A stretch of 64,000 nt of DNA from Desulfococcaceae bacterium HSG8 (GTDB taxonomy: Bacteria > Desulfobacterota > Desulfobacteria > Desulfobacterales > 4be13). The stretch is taken from positions 1-64,000 of the forward strand of contig JAUCGG010000004.1 of NCBI GenBank assembly GCA_030378015.1. Reading direction: 5' to 3'. The notes below the pieces were generated by a model. The model searched no databases. It was given only the letters and a program-made list of their open reading frames with translations, and was not told the DNA's origin. This document shows, one piece after another, positions 45,019 to 53,586 of this stretch (position 1 is the first letter of the stretch; each line of letters starts with the position of its first letter). The translations under genes and the position numbers were made by a program.

Positions 45019-45795
45019 TTATACATCTCCATCCCCGCCGCCAAGATATGCTTCCTGCATCATCGGATCATTGATCAGTTCTTCTGCGTTTCCCTCGATC
45101 ACGACGGAGCCGGTTTGAAGCACGTATCCTCGATCCGCAATGGAAAGAGCCATGCTGGCATTTTGCTCCACCATGAGTACTGCGGTTCCCATACTGTTGA
45201 CTTTTTGTATGATCTCAAACTGCTGATCCACCAGCCGGGGAGAAAGCCCCATAGAGGGTTCGTCCATTAAAAGCAGGGAAGGGCGGGATAAAAGCGCGCG
45301 GCCCATTGCGAGCATCTGCTGCTCACCGCCGCTCAGTGTAATGCCCTGTTTCAAGGATCGCTCTCTTAAAATGGGAAACAGGTCGAAGATGTTCTCCATA
45401 TCCTTCCTGATCTCTTCCCGGTCATTCCTGAGATAAGCTCCCATCTCCAGGTTTTCAAGCACGGTCATATGGGGAAAGATGCGCCGGTTTTCCGGGACAA
45501 TGGAAACCCCCTTTGAGATCACATCGCGGGTTTTCAATTTCCCGGTGTCCTGGCCGTTCAAAAGTACCCTGCCTTTTGACGGTTTGCATATTCCGAGAAT
45601 TGTTTTCAGGGTGGATGATTTGCCCGAGGCATTCCCGCCCAGGAGGCAGATCAGTTCTCCCTGGAAGACCCTCAGGCTGATGCTGAAAAGGACCTGCATG
45701 CTTCCGTAAAAAATATCCACATTGATCAGCTCAATGAGGGGATGACTGGTGTTTAGTGTTTGGTATTTGGTATTTGGTATTTGGTGTTTGGTCAT
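45019..45795 (-). CDS. livF: Branched-chain amino-acid ABC transporter ATPase LivF
   Basis: The 258-residue ATPase has Walker A GGNASGKS at 53-60, signature LSGGEQQMLAMGRAL and Walker B LLLMDEPSMGLSP, with the short LivF architecture. It energises uptake together with LivG. The first about 18 residues (MTKHQIPNTKYQTLNT) are encoded by a ccaaataccaaatacc simple repeat and have no clear ribosome site before them, so the annotated N-terminus may be repeat-derived or the true start lies further in near residue 20. It is the last gene of the liv series. Confidence 0.92.
   Translation of the reverse strand: MTKHQIPNTKYQTLNTSHPLIELINVDIFYGSMQVLFSISLRVFQGELICLLGGNASGKSSTLKTILGICKPSKGRVLLNGQDTGKLKTRDVISKGVSIVPENRRIFPHMTVLENLEMGAYLRNDREEIRKDMENIFDLFPILRERSLKQGITLSGGEQQMLAMGRALLSRPSLLLMDEPSMGLSPRLVDQQFEIIQKVNSMGTAVLMVEQNASMALSIADRGYVLQTGSVVIEGNAEELINDPMMQEAYLGGGDGDV
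45743..45793. repeat. TATTTGG simple repeat at the 5' end of livF
   Basis: ggtgtttagtgtttggtatt followed by several ttggtatttgg units. Similar tracts are at 47790-47878 (caaatctcaaataaattcc) and 43165-43212 (ggaatttgggatt). It overlaps the first codons of livF. Confidence 0.8.
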
Positions 45796-45937
45796 GTTTC
45801 CGTATATATGAAAGCAGCGGAGTGCCGAAATGAAATTTTGGCATTGCGTAAGCGAGCGTAGCGAAGCTTACGCATACACAGAGAAATTTTCATGATTCAA
45901 TTGAAAGTGTCCGATCATCTGCTCCGATTTTCAGTTG
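45796..45937. other. Spacer between livM-livG and livF with a GCGTAAGC palindrome
   Basis: The sequence holds attgcgtaagcgagcgtagc and its partial inverse gcttacgcat, a hairpin of the kind seen in other spacers. No gene. Confidence 0.5.
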
Positions 45938-47770
45938 TCATCGGGAAGTTCCCAGGTAGGCTTCGATAACCTGGCTGTCCGATGCTACTTCTTCAAAGGT
46001 GCCTTCTGCTATTTTTTTCCCGTAATCGAGCGCGATCACCCGGTCAGAGATGGTCCTGACCAAGTTCAGTTTATGCTCGATCAGGAGAATGGTGTATCCG
46101 TGCCTGTCCCTGAGTTCCCTGATGAAATGCGTGATCTCTTCTGTTTCCTGGGGATTCATGCCGGCCGAGGGTTCGTCGAGCAATAGAATTTTTGCCCCGG
46201 TTGCCATAGCCCTGGCAATCTCAACCCTCCTCCGGTTTGCATAGGAAAGGGAGCGAACTTCCTGGTCAAGCCGGTATCCGCTGAGTCTTGCCCCGAAACG
46301 GGAAAGGATGTTTTCAGCCTGCTTTCTTGTTTCCATCTCTTCCCTGCGGTATTCCGGGAGGCTGAAAAAGATGGAAAAGGGGCCTGTTTTTGTGCGAACA
46401 AAAAAACCGGCTCTTGCATTATCCAGCACACTCATATTGCTGAAAAGTCTGAGATTCTGGAAAGTCCTGGCAATACCTGCTTTTACTACTTTGTAAGGTC
46501 TGAATCCCGTGATATCTTTTTCCTTCAGCCGGATCACCCCGGAACTGGGCGGATAGATTCCTGAAATCAGGTTGAACAGGGTGGTCTTGCCTGCCCCGTT
46601 GGGCCCGATGATGCTGAGTATCTCTTTTTCGTGAAGTCTGATGTCCAGATTGTCAACAGCCAGAAGCCCGCCAAACGAGCGGGTGATACCGCTGAGTTCC
46701 AAAACGACCTGACTCTCTTTTTTATATCGCGCGGTCTGATCTTCCGAGTTATCATCTTTGTAGTACAGATCCGTGGATGCCTTCAGTTTTCCCGTTGTAT
46801 CTCTGTCCGGCCGTTTTTCTTTTCTGCCAAGGGGAATATCGCTTAAAAGTCCCTGGGGTCTTAACGCCATAATGCAGACCAGGATTGCCCCGTAACACAT
46901 CATGCGGTATGACCCATATTCACGAAGCACTTCCGGCAGGATTGTCAGCAGGACGGCTCCGATAAGCACGCCCGTCACATTGCCCATGCCCCCGATGATT
47001 ACCATGCAGTAAACCAGCACAAGCTGCTGGAAATCAAAGTTGTTGGGGAACACGGAATCCTGGAAAGACGCGAAAAGAGCACCGGTTCCCCCTGCGATGA
47101 GCGCGCCGATAGCAAAGGCCAGCAGTTTCATCCACGTTGTATCAATTCCTGTGGCCTCCGCGGCAAGCTCATCTTCCCTGATGGACTGCCAGCCTCTGCC
47201 GAGCCTGGAGTCTTTCAGCCTGTAGGATGCGAATAAAATGACCAGGGCAGTTGTCCAGATCATATAGGAATATGCCTGGGGAGACATGATCCTGAAGCCG
47301 AAAATATCAATCACATCCAGGCTGTAGATACCGTTCACTCCGCCAGTGATGTTGACCGGACGGTCCAGGTTCAGCAGCAACAGCTTGAATATCTGGGCAA
47401 AGGAAAGGGTGACAATAGCCAGGTAATCCCCCTTCAGCCGGATACTGGTGGAGCCTAGCAGAAACCCGAACATCATGGATACGACGGCACTGAGCGGCAG
47501 GGCCAGGATAAACGGCAGATGGATGTCCAGATGCGACGAGGAGAAAAGGGCGAACAGGTACCCTCCGATTCCGAAGAAGGCCACATAGGAGAGATCCAGG
47601 AGTCCTGCAAATCCTGCCACCACATTCAGGCCCAGCGCGAGCATCACATAAATGCCGCACATGCTGTAGATTCTCAGCCAGTAGCTGTCCGGCATTACCT
47701 GGGGGAGCAGCAGTATGAGGGCGAATGACAGGGCTGTGGGCAGCCATTTTTTTACATTGGTTGTTTTCAA
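45938..47770 (-). CDS. livM-livG: Fused LivM permease - LivG ATPase of the branched-chain amino-acid transporter
   Basis: A 610-residue fusion. Residues about 1-325 form the LivM permease (about 8-9 membrane segments, GYLALGVNVVAGFAGLLDLSY-like start, GGMGNVTGVLIGA). A charged linker (about 326-358) leads to the LivG ATPase (Walker A GPNGAGKTT at 389-397, LSYANRRRVEIARAMATG, LLLDEPSAGMNP). In most genomes these are two genes; here a single frame runs through. The fusion guarantees equal amounts of the two subunits. It follows livH with a spacer of about 200 bases filled with simple repeats. Confidence 0.93.
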   Translation of the reverse strand: MKTTNVKKWLPTALSFALILLLPQVMPDSYWLRIYSMCGIYVMLALGLNVVAGFAGLLDLSYVAFFGIGGYLFALFSSSHLDIHLPFILALPLSAVVSMMFGFLLGSTSIRLKGDYLAIVTLSFAQIFKLLLLNLDRPVNITGGVNGIYSLDVIDIFGFRIMSPQAYSYMIWTTALVILFASYRLKDSRLGRGWQSIREDELAAEATGIDTTWMKLLAFAIGALIAGGTGALFASFQDSVFPNNFDFQQLVLVYCMVIIGGMGNVTGVLIGAVLLTILPEVLREYGSYRMMCYGAILVCIMALRPQGLLSDIPLGRKEKRPDRDTTGKLKASTDLYYKDDNSEDQTARYKKESQVVLELSGITRSFGGLLAVDNLDIRLHEKEILSIIGPNGAGKTTLFNLISGIYPPSSGVIRLKEKDITGFRPYKVVKAGIARTFQNLRLFSNMSVLDNARAGFFVRTKTGPFSIFFSLPEYRREEMETRKQAENILSRFGARLSGYRLDQEVRSLSYANRRRVEIARAMATGAKILLLDEPSAGMNPQETEEITHFIRELRDRHGYTILLIEHKLNLVRTISDRVIALDYGKKIAEGTFEEVASDSQVIEAYLGTSR

Positions 47771-47789
47771 GAAAATCCTAAGTTGGAAG

Positions 47790-47878
47790 AGATAAATTCC
47801 AAATTACAAGCACCAAATCTCAAATAAATTCCAAATCTCAAATTCCAAATAAATTCCAAATCTCAAATCTCAAAAAGT
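47790..47878. repeat. CAAATCTCAAATAAATTCC tandem repeat
   Basis: Irregular tandem units of caaatctcaaataaattcc and attccaaat run through most of the livH to livM-livG spacer. It is a low-complexity tract of the same sort as 43165-43212. Confidence 0.8.
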
Positions 47879-47975
47879 ACCGGCTCTGCGTCTTTGCGCC
47901 TTTGCGAGAAAAAAATTCCGGAAAATTTTGGCGGGGCACTTAAATTCGAGATTCTGAATGTAAAGCGAAAAATAA

Positions 47976-48908
47976 TCAGACTTTTTCCGGAAGCTTTTCT
48001 CCTACAAGGCCCCACGGTCTGAAAATTAACACGATGATGAGGATGGTAAACGCTACAACGTCCTTATATGCCGATGGAAACACGGAGACAGCCAGGGCTT
48101 CGGTGAGTCCCAGCAGGATACCGCCGAGCATGGCCCCCTTGATATTCCCGATGCCGCCAAGAACGGCCGCGGTGAATCCCTTGAGTCCGGCCTGGAATCC
48201 CACGTAATAATCCACCTGTGTGAACAGCAGGCTGACCAGGATACCGGCCGCTCCGCCCAGTGCGGAACCTACAAAGAACACAAGCATAACAATCCTGTCC
48301 ACATCAATGCCCATGAATTCAGCCGCTTCGATATCCTGGGCAGTGGCCCGCATGGCTTTGCCTGCACGGGTCTGTTTGATCACATAGCTTAAAATCAGCA
48401 TCATGCCGAAACTGATGGCTATCACCAGCAGCCGCATGAAAGAGAATACCACGCCCCCGATTTCAAAGGTTCTGACGCTCTCCGGGATAAGATGACTGAT
48501 ATGAAACACCTTGACTTTGGCTCCCTGCAAGGTCAGCACCAGGTTTTGCAGGAAGATCGAAACCCCGAGCGCGCTTAAAAGAAGATTCATCCTCGGGGCA
48601 CCGCGAAGAGGACGGTAAGCCACACGTTCGATCAGAATGCCCAGCATCCCGCAGCACAGCATGACGACAAGGATCGTCACGGTTATTACGAGGGATGCAT
48701 GCATAAAAGGCACGTTCTGGGTGCTGAAGTAATGAAGCACCCACCATCCTGTAAAACCCCCGATCATATACACTTCGCCATGTGCAAAGTTCAGCATGGA
48801 AAGAACGCCATATACCATGCTGTAGCCGATGGCTATCAGTGCATAGATTCCGCCCAGGGTCAGACCGTTGACAAGCTGCTGGGGCAGTTCCTGTAAAATT
48901 ATATCCAT
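47976..48908 (-). CDS. livH: Branched-chain amino-acid ABC transporter permease LivH
   Basis: The 310-residue inner-membrane permease has eight or so membrane segments and the LivH phrases GGIYALIAIGYSMVYGVLSMLNFAHGE, spread over the first helices, and GGIGNIKGAMLGG near the end. It pairs with the LivM half of the fused protein to form the channel. Start ATG at 48908 with weak ribosome site. Upstream is the 48953-49078 inverted repeat, which separates it from the PIN-domain gene. Confidence 0.93.
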   Translation of the reverse strand: MDIILQELPQQLVNGLTLGGIYALIAIGYSMVYGVLSMLNFAHGEVYMIGGFTGWWVLHYFSTQNVPFMHASLVITVTILVVMLCCGMLGILIERVAYRPLRGAPRMNLLLSALGVSIFLQNLVLTLQGAKVKVFHISHLIPESVRTFEIGGVVFSFMRLLVIAISFGMMLILSYVIKQTRAGKAMRATAQDIEAAEFMGIDVDRIVMLVFFVGSALGGAAGILVSLLFTQVDYYVGFQAGLKGFTAAVLGGIGNIKGAMLGGILLGLTEALAVSVFPSAYKDVVAFTILIIVLIFRPWGLVGEKLPEKV

Positions 48909-48952
48909 AGAATGTGTTATTCCGACAAAGCTGATTTTTTCATTTAGTGATT

Positions 48953-49078
48953 ATCAGTAGATAGAAAAAGTTCGTAGTACCGCCTTCAGGCGGTCTGTCT
49001 GTGAACTTAACTATCTGGTTTTAAAGAAGCCGCCTGAAGGCGGTACTACGAACCTTTTCTGATTTTCCATCTGCTGAT
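48953..49078. repeat. CGTAGTACCGCCTTCAGGCGG inverted repeat, copy 1
   Basis: ttcgtagtaccgccttcagg with its own hairpin is mirrored by cctgaaggcggtactacgaa. The outer arms cagtagatagaaaaag and ttttccatctgctg continue the match. The right end abuts the stop of the PIN-domain gene. A second copy is at 52520-52624. Confidence 0.85.
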
Positions 49079-49551
49079 TATAATTCAGGATCATAAACGG
49101 GCGTCTGAATGCGATCACAGACATTCTTCATAGAATTATCCGAAGTAACCATGACAGTGGAAGACGCCTTTGGTTCCGATTTTTTGACAATCGCCAAATG
49201 CAGCGCATCATTTGAACCGATTTGGAAGATACGTGCGTGTTGCAGCAAAATACTTTGCGCCAGCCGGAACACTCCGTCAGGCATAGGGATGATTTCAAAA
49301 GGGCGAATTTTCGTATTTTTACCAGCATCCCTTCTTATGCGCTTAAATACCTTGTTGACATCCTTCTGCTTTAAAAGTCTTTTGCGTTGATATTTTACCA
49401 CAACACCGAAACATTCTAATAATGTGAGAGAGGACACCATGACAGGTTTGGGCGAACGTGAAACCAAGCGTCTTATATTCAGACTGCCTTTCTGGTCCTG
49501 ATAATATTTGAAAAGAGCATTTGCATCGAAATAATGTCTCTGATCTCCCAT
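49078..49551 (-). CDS. PIN-domain ribonuclease-like protein
   Basis: The 157-residue protein has the acidic residues of a PIN fold: Asp9 (YFDANALFKYY), Glu near 45 (LTLLECFG), the SNDALHLA block and a later Asp in MVTSDNSM. PIN proteins are commonly VapC-type tRNA or mRNA nucleases controlled by a small antitoxin, but no antitoxin gene is next to it. Instead it follows the response-regulator gene with a nine-base gap on the same strand. That arrangement suggests co-expression with the two-component pair. Confidence 0.8.
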   Translation of the reverse strand: MGDQRHYFDANALFKYYQDQKGSLNIRRLVSRSPKPVMVSSLTLLECFGVVVKYQRKRLLKQKDVNKVFKRIRRDAGKNTKIRPFEIIPMPDGVFRLAQSILLQHARIFQIGSNDALHLAIVKKSEPKASSTVMVTSDNSMKNVCDRIQTPVYDPEL

Positions 49552-49560
49552 TTTGCTTCA

Positions 49561-49983
49561 TCAGTCCTTTTCCGGAATAACAGATAATATCCGTCTGATC
49601 TCATCAAGAGAAACCCCCTCCGCCAATTCCTTTACTTTTGAGAATAAGTCAGTCATATTTATCCCGGATTTTTCAAACCAGGCATCCACACCGATATTGA
49701 TTGCAGCGATTGCCTCCTCTCCGCCTCCGTGTCCGGTCAGAACAATCATACTTGTATCAATACCTGCCTCGTGAGCCTGGCGAATCATCTCAATGCCATT
49801 CATTTTTGGCATCAGGATATCTACAATCGCTACGTCAAATTCTCCATTTTTAAGTTTCTCAAGTCCTTCAGCGCCATCATGTGCTGTATCTACGTGAAAT
49901 TCACGTTTCACGAAATGGTCTTTGTAAGTAGCTAAAATTTCCTTCTCATCGTCTATGATTAAGATATTATACTCCCGTTCCAT
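49561..49983 (-). CDS. Single-domain response regulator (CheY-like receiver)
   Basis: The 140-residue protein is a receiver domain only: acidic pocket Asp11-Asp12 (IIDDEKE), phospho-acceptor Asp55 (VAIVDILMPKMNG), Thr in IVLTGHGG and a lysine in AWFEKSG. There is no DNA-binding output domain, so its effect must come through protein contacts. It lies between the histidine kinase gene (20-base gap) and the PIN-domain gene (9-base gap) in one minus-strand operon. Confidence 0.9.
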   Translation of the reverse strand: MEREYNILIIDDEKEILATYKDHFVKREFHVDTAHDGAEGLEKLKNGEFDVAIVDILMPKMNGIEMIRQAHEAGIDTSMIVLTGHGGGEEAIAAINIGVDAWFEKSGINMTDLFSKVKELAEGVSLDEIRRILSVIPEKD

Positions 49984-50003
49984 CGGCTGCTGTCCTTTGC
50001 TAG

Positions 50004-50792
50004 TTACTCTTTATAAAGAGGCAAATCAACTATGAAGCAAGCTCCCCCGCTCTTACAATCTTTGTATTGAATATGTCCGCCGAACTCTTCAATAATTTTA
50101 TGCGATATATAAAGCCCCATGCCTGTCCCGCGTTCCATCGGCTTTGTGCTGAAAAACGGGACAAATATATGATTACGGTATTCGGCAGAAATACCAGGGC
50201 CGTTATCTTCAACCCGGAATCCGGCTTTTTCCTCCTGACACCAGGTTGTTACCCGCACCGCGGCATCTTCTTTTCCCTCAACCGCATCCCTGGCATTTGT
50301 CAACAAATTAACGAGTACTTCTTCCAATTGAAAAGGATTGGCCTGCACAACCGGGGAACAAGGGCACAGGTCTTTCAGCAGACGAATATTATGATGCCTG
50401 AACTGCTCTTCAAAGAATGCAATGGCTTGTTCGGTGACTTCATTGATATTCACCGATTCACGGCGGCTTCGGTCACCGCGGGCAAATCGCCTGAAATTTT
50501 CGATAATCGCTTTAAGTCTTTCACTCTGATCCCATATACGCTCTAATACAGGGGCAACATCTTCAAATTGCAGAAGATTATCCCTGATATCATCGCGTGC
50601 GGCACTGGTCGCTGCGCGAATAATTCCTATTGGCTGGCTGAGTTCGTGAGTAATGGCTGCTGCCATTGTTCCCAGGTATATGAGTTTCCTGAATTCATCT
50701 GATTTTTCCTGTTTGCAAATGATATCCGGGAAGCCGATTTCTTCACACCATTTATGATTCGCTTCAATGGCTTGTTTTATATCTTCGTTCAT
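50004..50792 (-). CDS. Soluble histidine kinase, short form without sensor domain
   Basis: The 262-residue protein has a dimerisation/phosphoacceptor helix with His49 (AAAITHELSQPIG) and the HATPase domain with N-box LVNLLTNARDAV, G1 DNGPGIS, F-box VPFFSTK and G2 GTGMGLYI. The 30-40 residues before the H-box are too few for a usual sensor, and no membrane segment is present. It is therefore a cytoplasmic kinase driven by a partner or by a short N-terminal contact. It is transcribed with the receiver and PIN genes. Confidence 0.9.
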   Translation of the reverse strand: MNEDIKQAIEANHKWCEEIGFPDIICKQEKSDEFRKLIYLGTMAAAITHELSQPIGIIRAATSAARDDIRDNLLQFEDVAPVLERIWDQSERLKAIIENFRRFARGDRSRRESVNINEVTEQAIAFFEEQFRHHNIRLLKDLCPCSPVVQANPFQLEEVLVNLLTNARDAVEGKEDAAVRVTTWCQEEKAGFRVEDNGPGISAEYRNHIFVPFFSTKPMERGTGMGLYISHKIIEEFGGHIQYKDCKSGGACFIVDLPLYKE

Positions 50793-51097
50793 AATAACAG
50801 AATTTTTAACTGCGATTCGAGTTTCAGTTAGGGATTTTCCAAAAAATAAAATACCCGTTGCTGCTCGCGGGGGATTGACAAATCCCCCGCCGCGGGGTTC
50901 GGATTTGTCAATCCGAACCGAACAAGATATGGTATATTACTTATTTGGAGTTCCCTTAAGGATCGGGAACGGGTGCAGGAAATCTTTTACATTCCAAACC
51001 GAACAATATCATCTTTCCCGGCAAAGCTGATTCTAAATGATAACTTTCAGCGGAGTGCAATGCTTGACAAAGCAAGCTTTGCACTCCTTTCTGAATC
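50793..51097. other. Spacer between livK and the histidine kinase gene
   Basis: It contains two adjacent hairpins built on gggggattgacaaatccccc and ggttcggatttgtcaatccg (about 50866-50920) and a gcaaagcaagctttgc-like tract near the livK stop. No gene. The promoter for the kinase operon is probably here, but cannot be fixed by eye. Confidence 0.5.
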
Positions 51098-52255
51098 CTA
51101 TTTCCCTGTCATGACAGTAATCTGTTTGAACTCATTGCCCACTACCTGGAAGATATAGGTTGCACCGCCTTCCAGGTCCCCTTTTTTATCAAAGCTCACA
51201 GGAAATCCCATGATCCCGTTGTAATTCTTTATCTCAGCCAGGTATTTCCTGACTTCCTCCCTGCTGATGTCTCCGTCTGCGGCTGCCTTGTCAATGGCTG
51301 TGAGGAGAATATTCATGGCCTCATACGCGGGAGGGCCGAAGCCGCTTAAAGGAGCGTATTTTGTTTCATAGGTTTTTACAAATTTCTCCGCCGCGGGAAT
51401 GGAGTAGATGTTCGGGGCAAAGTGATAAACATAAGCCCCCTCTGCCGCACCTTCCGAGGCTTCGATAAAATCCTTTTTATCCCTGGCACCTTCGGTTCCG
51501 AAAAAAACCGCTTTGATCCCCAGTTCCTTTGCCTGCCTCACACCAATGGCCTGGTCAGGTGCTGCTGTAGCGATAAAGAACAGGACATCCGGCTTATAAT
51601 GTTTAACTTTGGTCAGTACCGGTGAAAAATCCTTGGCTCCGGCAACAATGGTATCCTGGAAGATATCTGTAATTCCGAGCTTTTTAAGCCCGTTGATGAC
51701 CTGGGTGGCCATATTTTCGCAGTAGGCAACTTTTTCATTCAGTATGGCAACTTTTTTTGCCATGAGGCTGCTTTTTATGAAAAGCGAGCAATTCCATCCG
51801 TGTGCGTCGTTTCTCGCATTGACCCTGAAGAAATGATCAAATCCGGACTCTGTCAGTTCCGGTTTTGAAGCTGCGGTAGTGATACAGGGCAGTTTTTCCA
51901 TCCCGTAAATCTTGAGAGTTGCCTGGGCAATATGGCTTACCGGTGGGCCGATGACTCCGTAGATGGCCTTGTCTGAGGTGAATTTCCGTGCCACATTGAT
52001 TCCCTGTGCGGGATCAAGAGCATCGTCTCCCATTACATGCTTGATCTTAACGCCTCGAATGCCGCCTTTGGCATTCCACTCATCCACTGCGATCTGTGCC
52101 GAGTTGAAGATTTCATGGCATGGTGCTGCTGCATCACCGGTAAAAGACCCCGCGTTTCCGACTTTGATCCCTTTTGAAACATCCAGGGCACATGCGGTTG
52201 ATGCCAGCAGGATAAAGCTGACAAAAATTAAGGCTGATACCATTGTTTTTTTCAT
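51098..52255 (-). CDS. livK: Branched-chain amino-acid ABC transporter binding protein LivK
   Basis: The 385-residue periplasmic protein has a signal peptide (about 1-23, ending STACA) and the type I periplasmic binding fold of Leu/Ile/Val-binding proteins: IKVGNAGSFTGDAAAPCHE, VAVDEWNAKGGIRG-like AVDEWNAKGG and VIGPPVSHIA. It delivers the ligand to LivH/LivM. It lies upstream of the liv permease genes on the same strand, but three unrelated genes (kinase, receiver, PIN) stand between. The ligand could be another amino acid or small amide. Confidence 0.92.
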   Translation of the reverse strand: MKKTMVSALIFVSFILLASTACALDVSKGIKVGNAGSFTGDAAAPCHEIFNSAQIAVDEWNAKGGIRGVKIKHVMGDDALDPAQGINVARKFTSDKAIYGVIGPPVSHIAQATLKIYGMEKLPCITTAASKPELTESGFDHFFRVNARNDAHGWNCSLFIKSSLMAKKVAILNEKVAYCENMATQVINGLKKLGITDIFQDTIVAGAKDFSPVLTKVKHYKPDVLFFIATAAPDQAIGVRQAKELGIKAVFFGTEGARDKKDFIEASEGAAEGAYVYHFAPNIYSIPAAEKFVKTYETKYAPLSGFGPPAYEAMNILLTAIDKAAADGDISREEVRKYLAEIKNYNGIMGFPVSFDKKGDLEGGATYIFQVVGNEFKQITVMTGK

Positions 52256-52720
52256 TTCCGTTCCCCTTTTTAAAGATAATGTTGAACCCCGTTATTTTTC
52301 CCCCTCAAATAAAGCTTCTTTCCTGATTTTTTCCAGAAGCTTTGCTTCATTTTCGAACTCCTTCTATGTCAGTAGCGGGGATATGTCAATGATTATTTGC
52401 TTTGTATTTTTTGAAAGTTATGAAAAAGAGTTGTGATATCCGAGTGATATGGATTATTTATATGCAAGACAGATACATGGTTTGAATATTCATGTTTCCA
52501 GATCGGGATTTTTATGTTATGGAAAAGTTCGTAGTCCCGCCTTCAGGCGGTCTCTTTCAAATCAGATCAACTTTGCAAAGCAAGCCGCCTGAAGGCGGGA
52601 CTACGAATTTTTTCGATCTGTTGAATGTCGTTCCTTGTAATAGCTGATAAATGTTCCCGGTTCTGAGGCGGACCGGGGAACCGTCAGAATCAGAAATATC
52701 CGGGTGATTGGTGAATCAAT
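52256..52720. other. Divergent spacer between livK and the TIGR04076-like gene
   Basis: No gene. The 52520-52624 inverted repeat occupies the middle; the rest is AT-rich and should hold two outward promoters, none of which I can place with confidence. Confidence 0.5.
52520..52624. repeat. CGTAGTCCCGCCTTCAGGCGG inverted repeat, copy 2
   Basis: gttcgtagtcccgccttcag is mirrored by ctgaaggcgggactacgaa, with short outer arms ggaaaa and tttttc. Same family as 48953-49078 with a different 40-base centre. Confidence 0.85.
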
Positions 52721-52999
52721 ATGTACAAACTGAAAATAACGGTTGAAAGAATTGACGGATACTGCAATCTGCCCATGCTGGTGGGGGATTCCTTCGAGGT
52801 GGACGGCGGTAAAATACTTATTCCTGATGGAAAATATATCTGTATGTGGGCCTTGCAGAGCATGATGCCGATATTCCCTCTGCTTCAGCGGGCCAGACCT
52901 GAAAAAAACGACTGGACATCAAAGTCCGGTCAGGTGTTTGTCTGCCCTGATCCCAGGGGGCTGGTTCACTATAGGATTGAAAGGATTGAAGAATCATGA
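52721..52999 (+). CDS. TIGR04076-like small protein
   Basis: The 92-residue protein reads YKLKITVERIDGYC..PMLVGDSFEVDGG, then PDGKYICMWALQSMMPIFPLLQR, the pattern of TIGR04076 proteins. Their function is unknown; they occur in anaerobes near redox enzymes. It overlaps the following polyferredoxin gene by four bases (ATGA), so the two proteins probably act together. Confidence 0.72.
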   Translation: MYKLKITVERIDGYCNLPMLVGDSFEVDGGKILIPDGKYICMWALQSMMPIFPLLQRARPEKNDWTSKSGQVFVCPDPRGLVHYRIERIEES

Positions 53000-53517
53000 T
53001 TGAGATTGATCCGTCGGTGTGTTCAGGGTGTTCCCGGTGTGAAGTGAATTGCACGTTTTTCCACACCGGGAAAGTCGGGAGAAGCATGTCCCGTATCAAG
53101 GTGGTGAAGATAGAGGAAAAGGGGATTGACTTTCCCGTGGTATGCAGACAGTGCCGGGAACGGTATTGTACACGCTGCCCCTCTTCGGCCATAACCCTTG
53201 GAAAACTGGGGCAGGTGATTGTTTCCGCGACACTGTGCGACTCATGCGGAGTGTGTGAGTCCCTTTGCCCTGTGGGCGCCATCGAGCTTCATGAAGGCCT
53301 GCCCTATGTCTGTGATTTGTGCGGCGGCACGCCGAATTGTGTAAAGGAATGCAGCATGGGAGCCATCCGATTTGAAAAAGAGGTGTCTGATCATGTATCA
53401 CTCTCGGAATTCAAAAAAAAATCAGCGAAGTTGTCCCCGGAATCCAAGCGGTTTATTTACGTTGAAGAGACAACGCAGGCTCTGAGAAATGAATGGGCAT
53501 CACGAAACATGCCGTGA
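52996..53517 (+). CDS. Four-cluster polyferredoxin, probable electron partner of the aldehyde oxidoreductase
   Basis: The 173-residue protein has four cysteine groups: CSGCSRCEVNC, CRQCRERYCTRCP, CDSCGVCESLCP and CDLCGGTPNCVKEC, as in HycB/AorB-type ferredoxins. There is no signal peptide, so it is cytoplasmic. Proteins of this type commonly sit next to aldehyde:ferredoxin oxidoreductase genes, and one is present at 59389 on the same strand. Three unrelated ATPase-nuclease genes now lie between them. Start by ATGA overlap with the preceding gene. Confidence 0.88.
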   Translation: MIEIDPSVCSGCSRCEVNCTFFHTGKVGRSMSRIKVVKIEEKGIDFPVVCRQCRERYCTRCPSSAITLGKLGQVIVSATLCDSCGVCESLCPVGAIELHEGLPYVCDLCGGTPNCVKECSMGAIRFEKEVSDHVSLSEFKKKSAKLSPESKRFIYVEETTQALRNEWASRNMP

Positions 53518-53586
53518 TGTTTCGTAAAAAAGAGGTCAGGAAAAAAGCATGCAATTTTCGGGCGCATTGAGGAACAGGAGGGAAAA

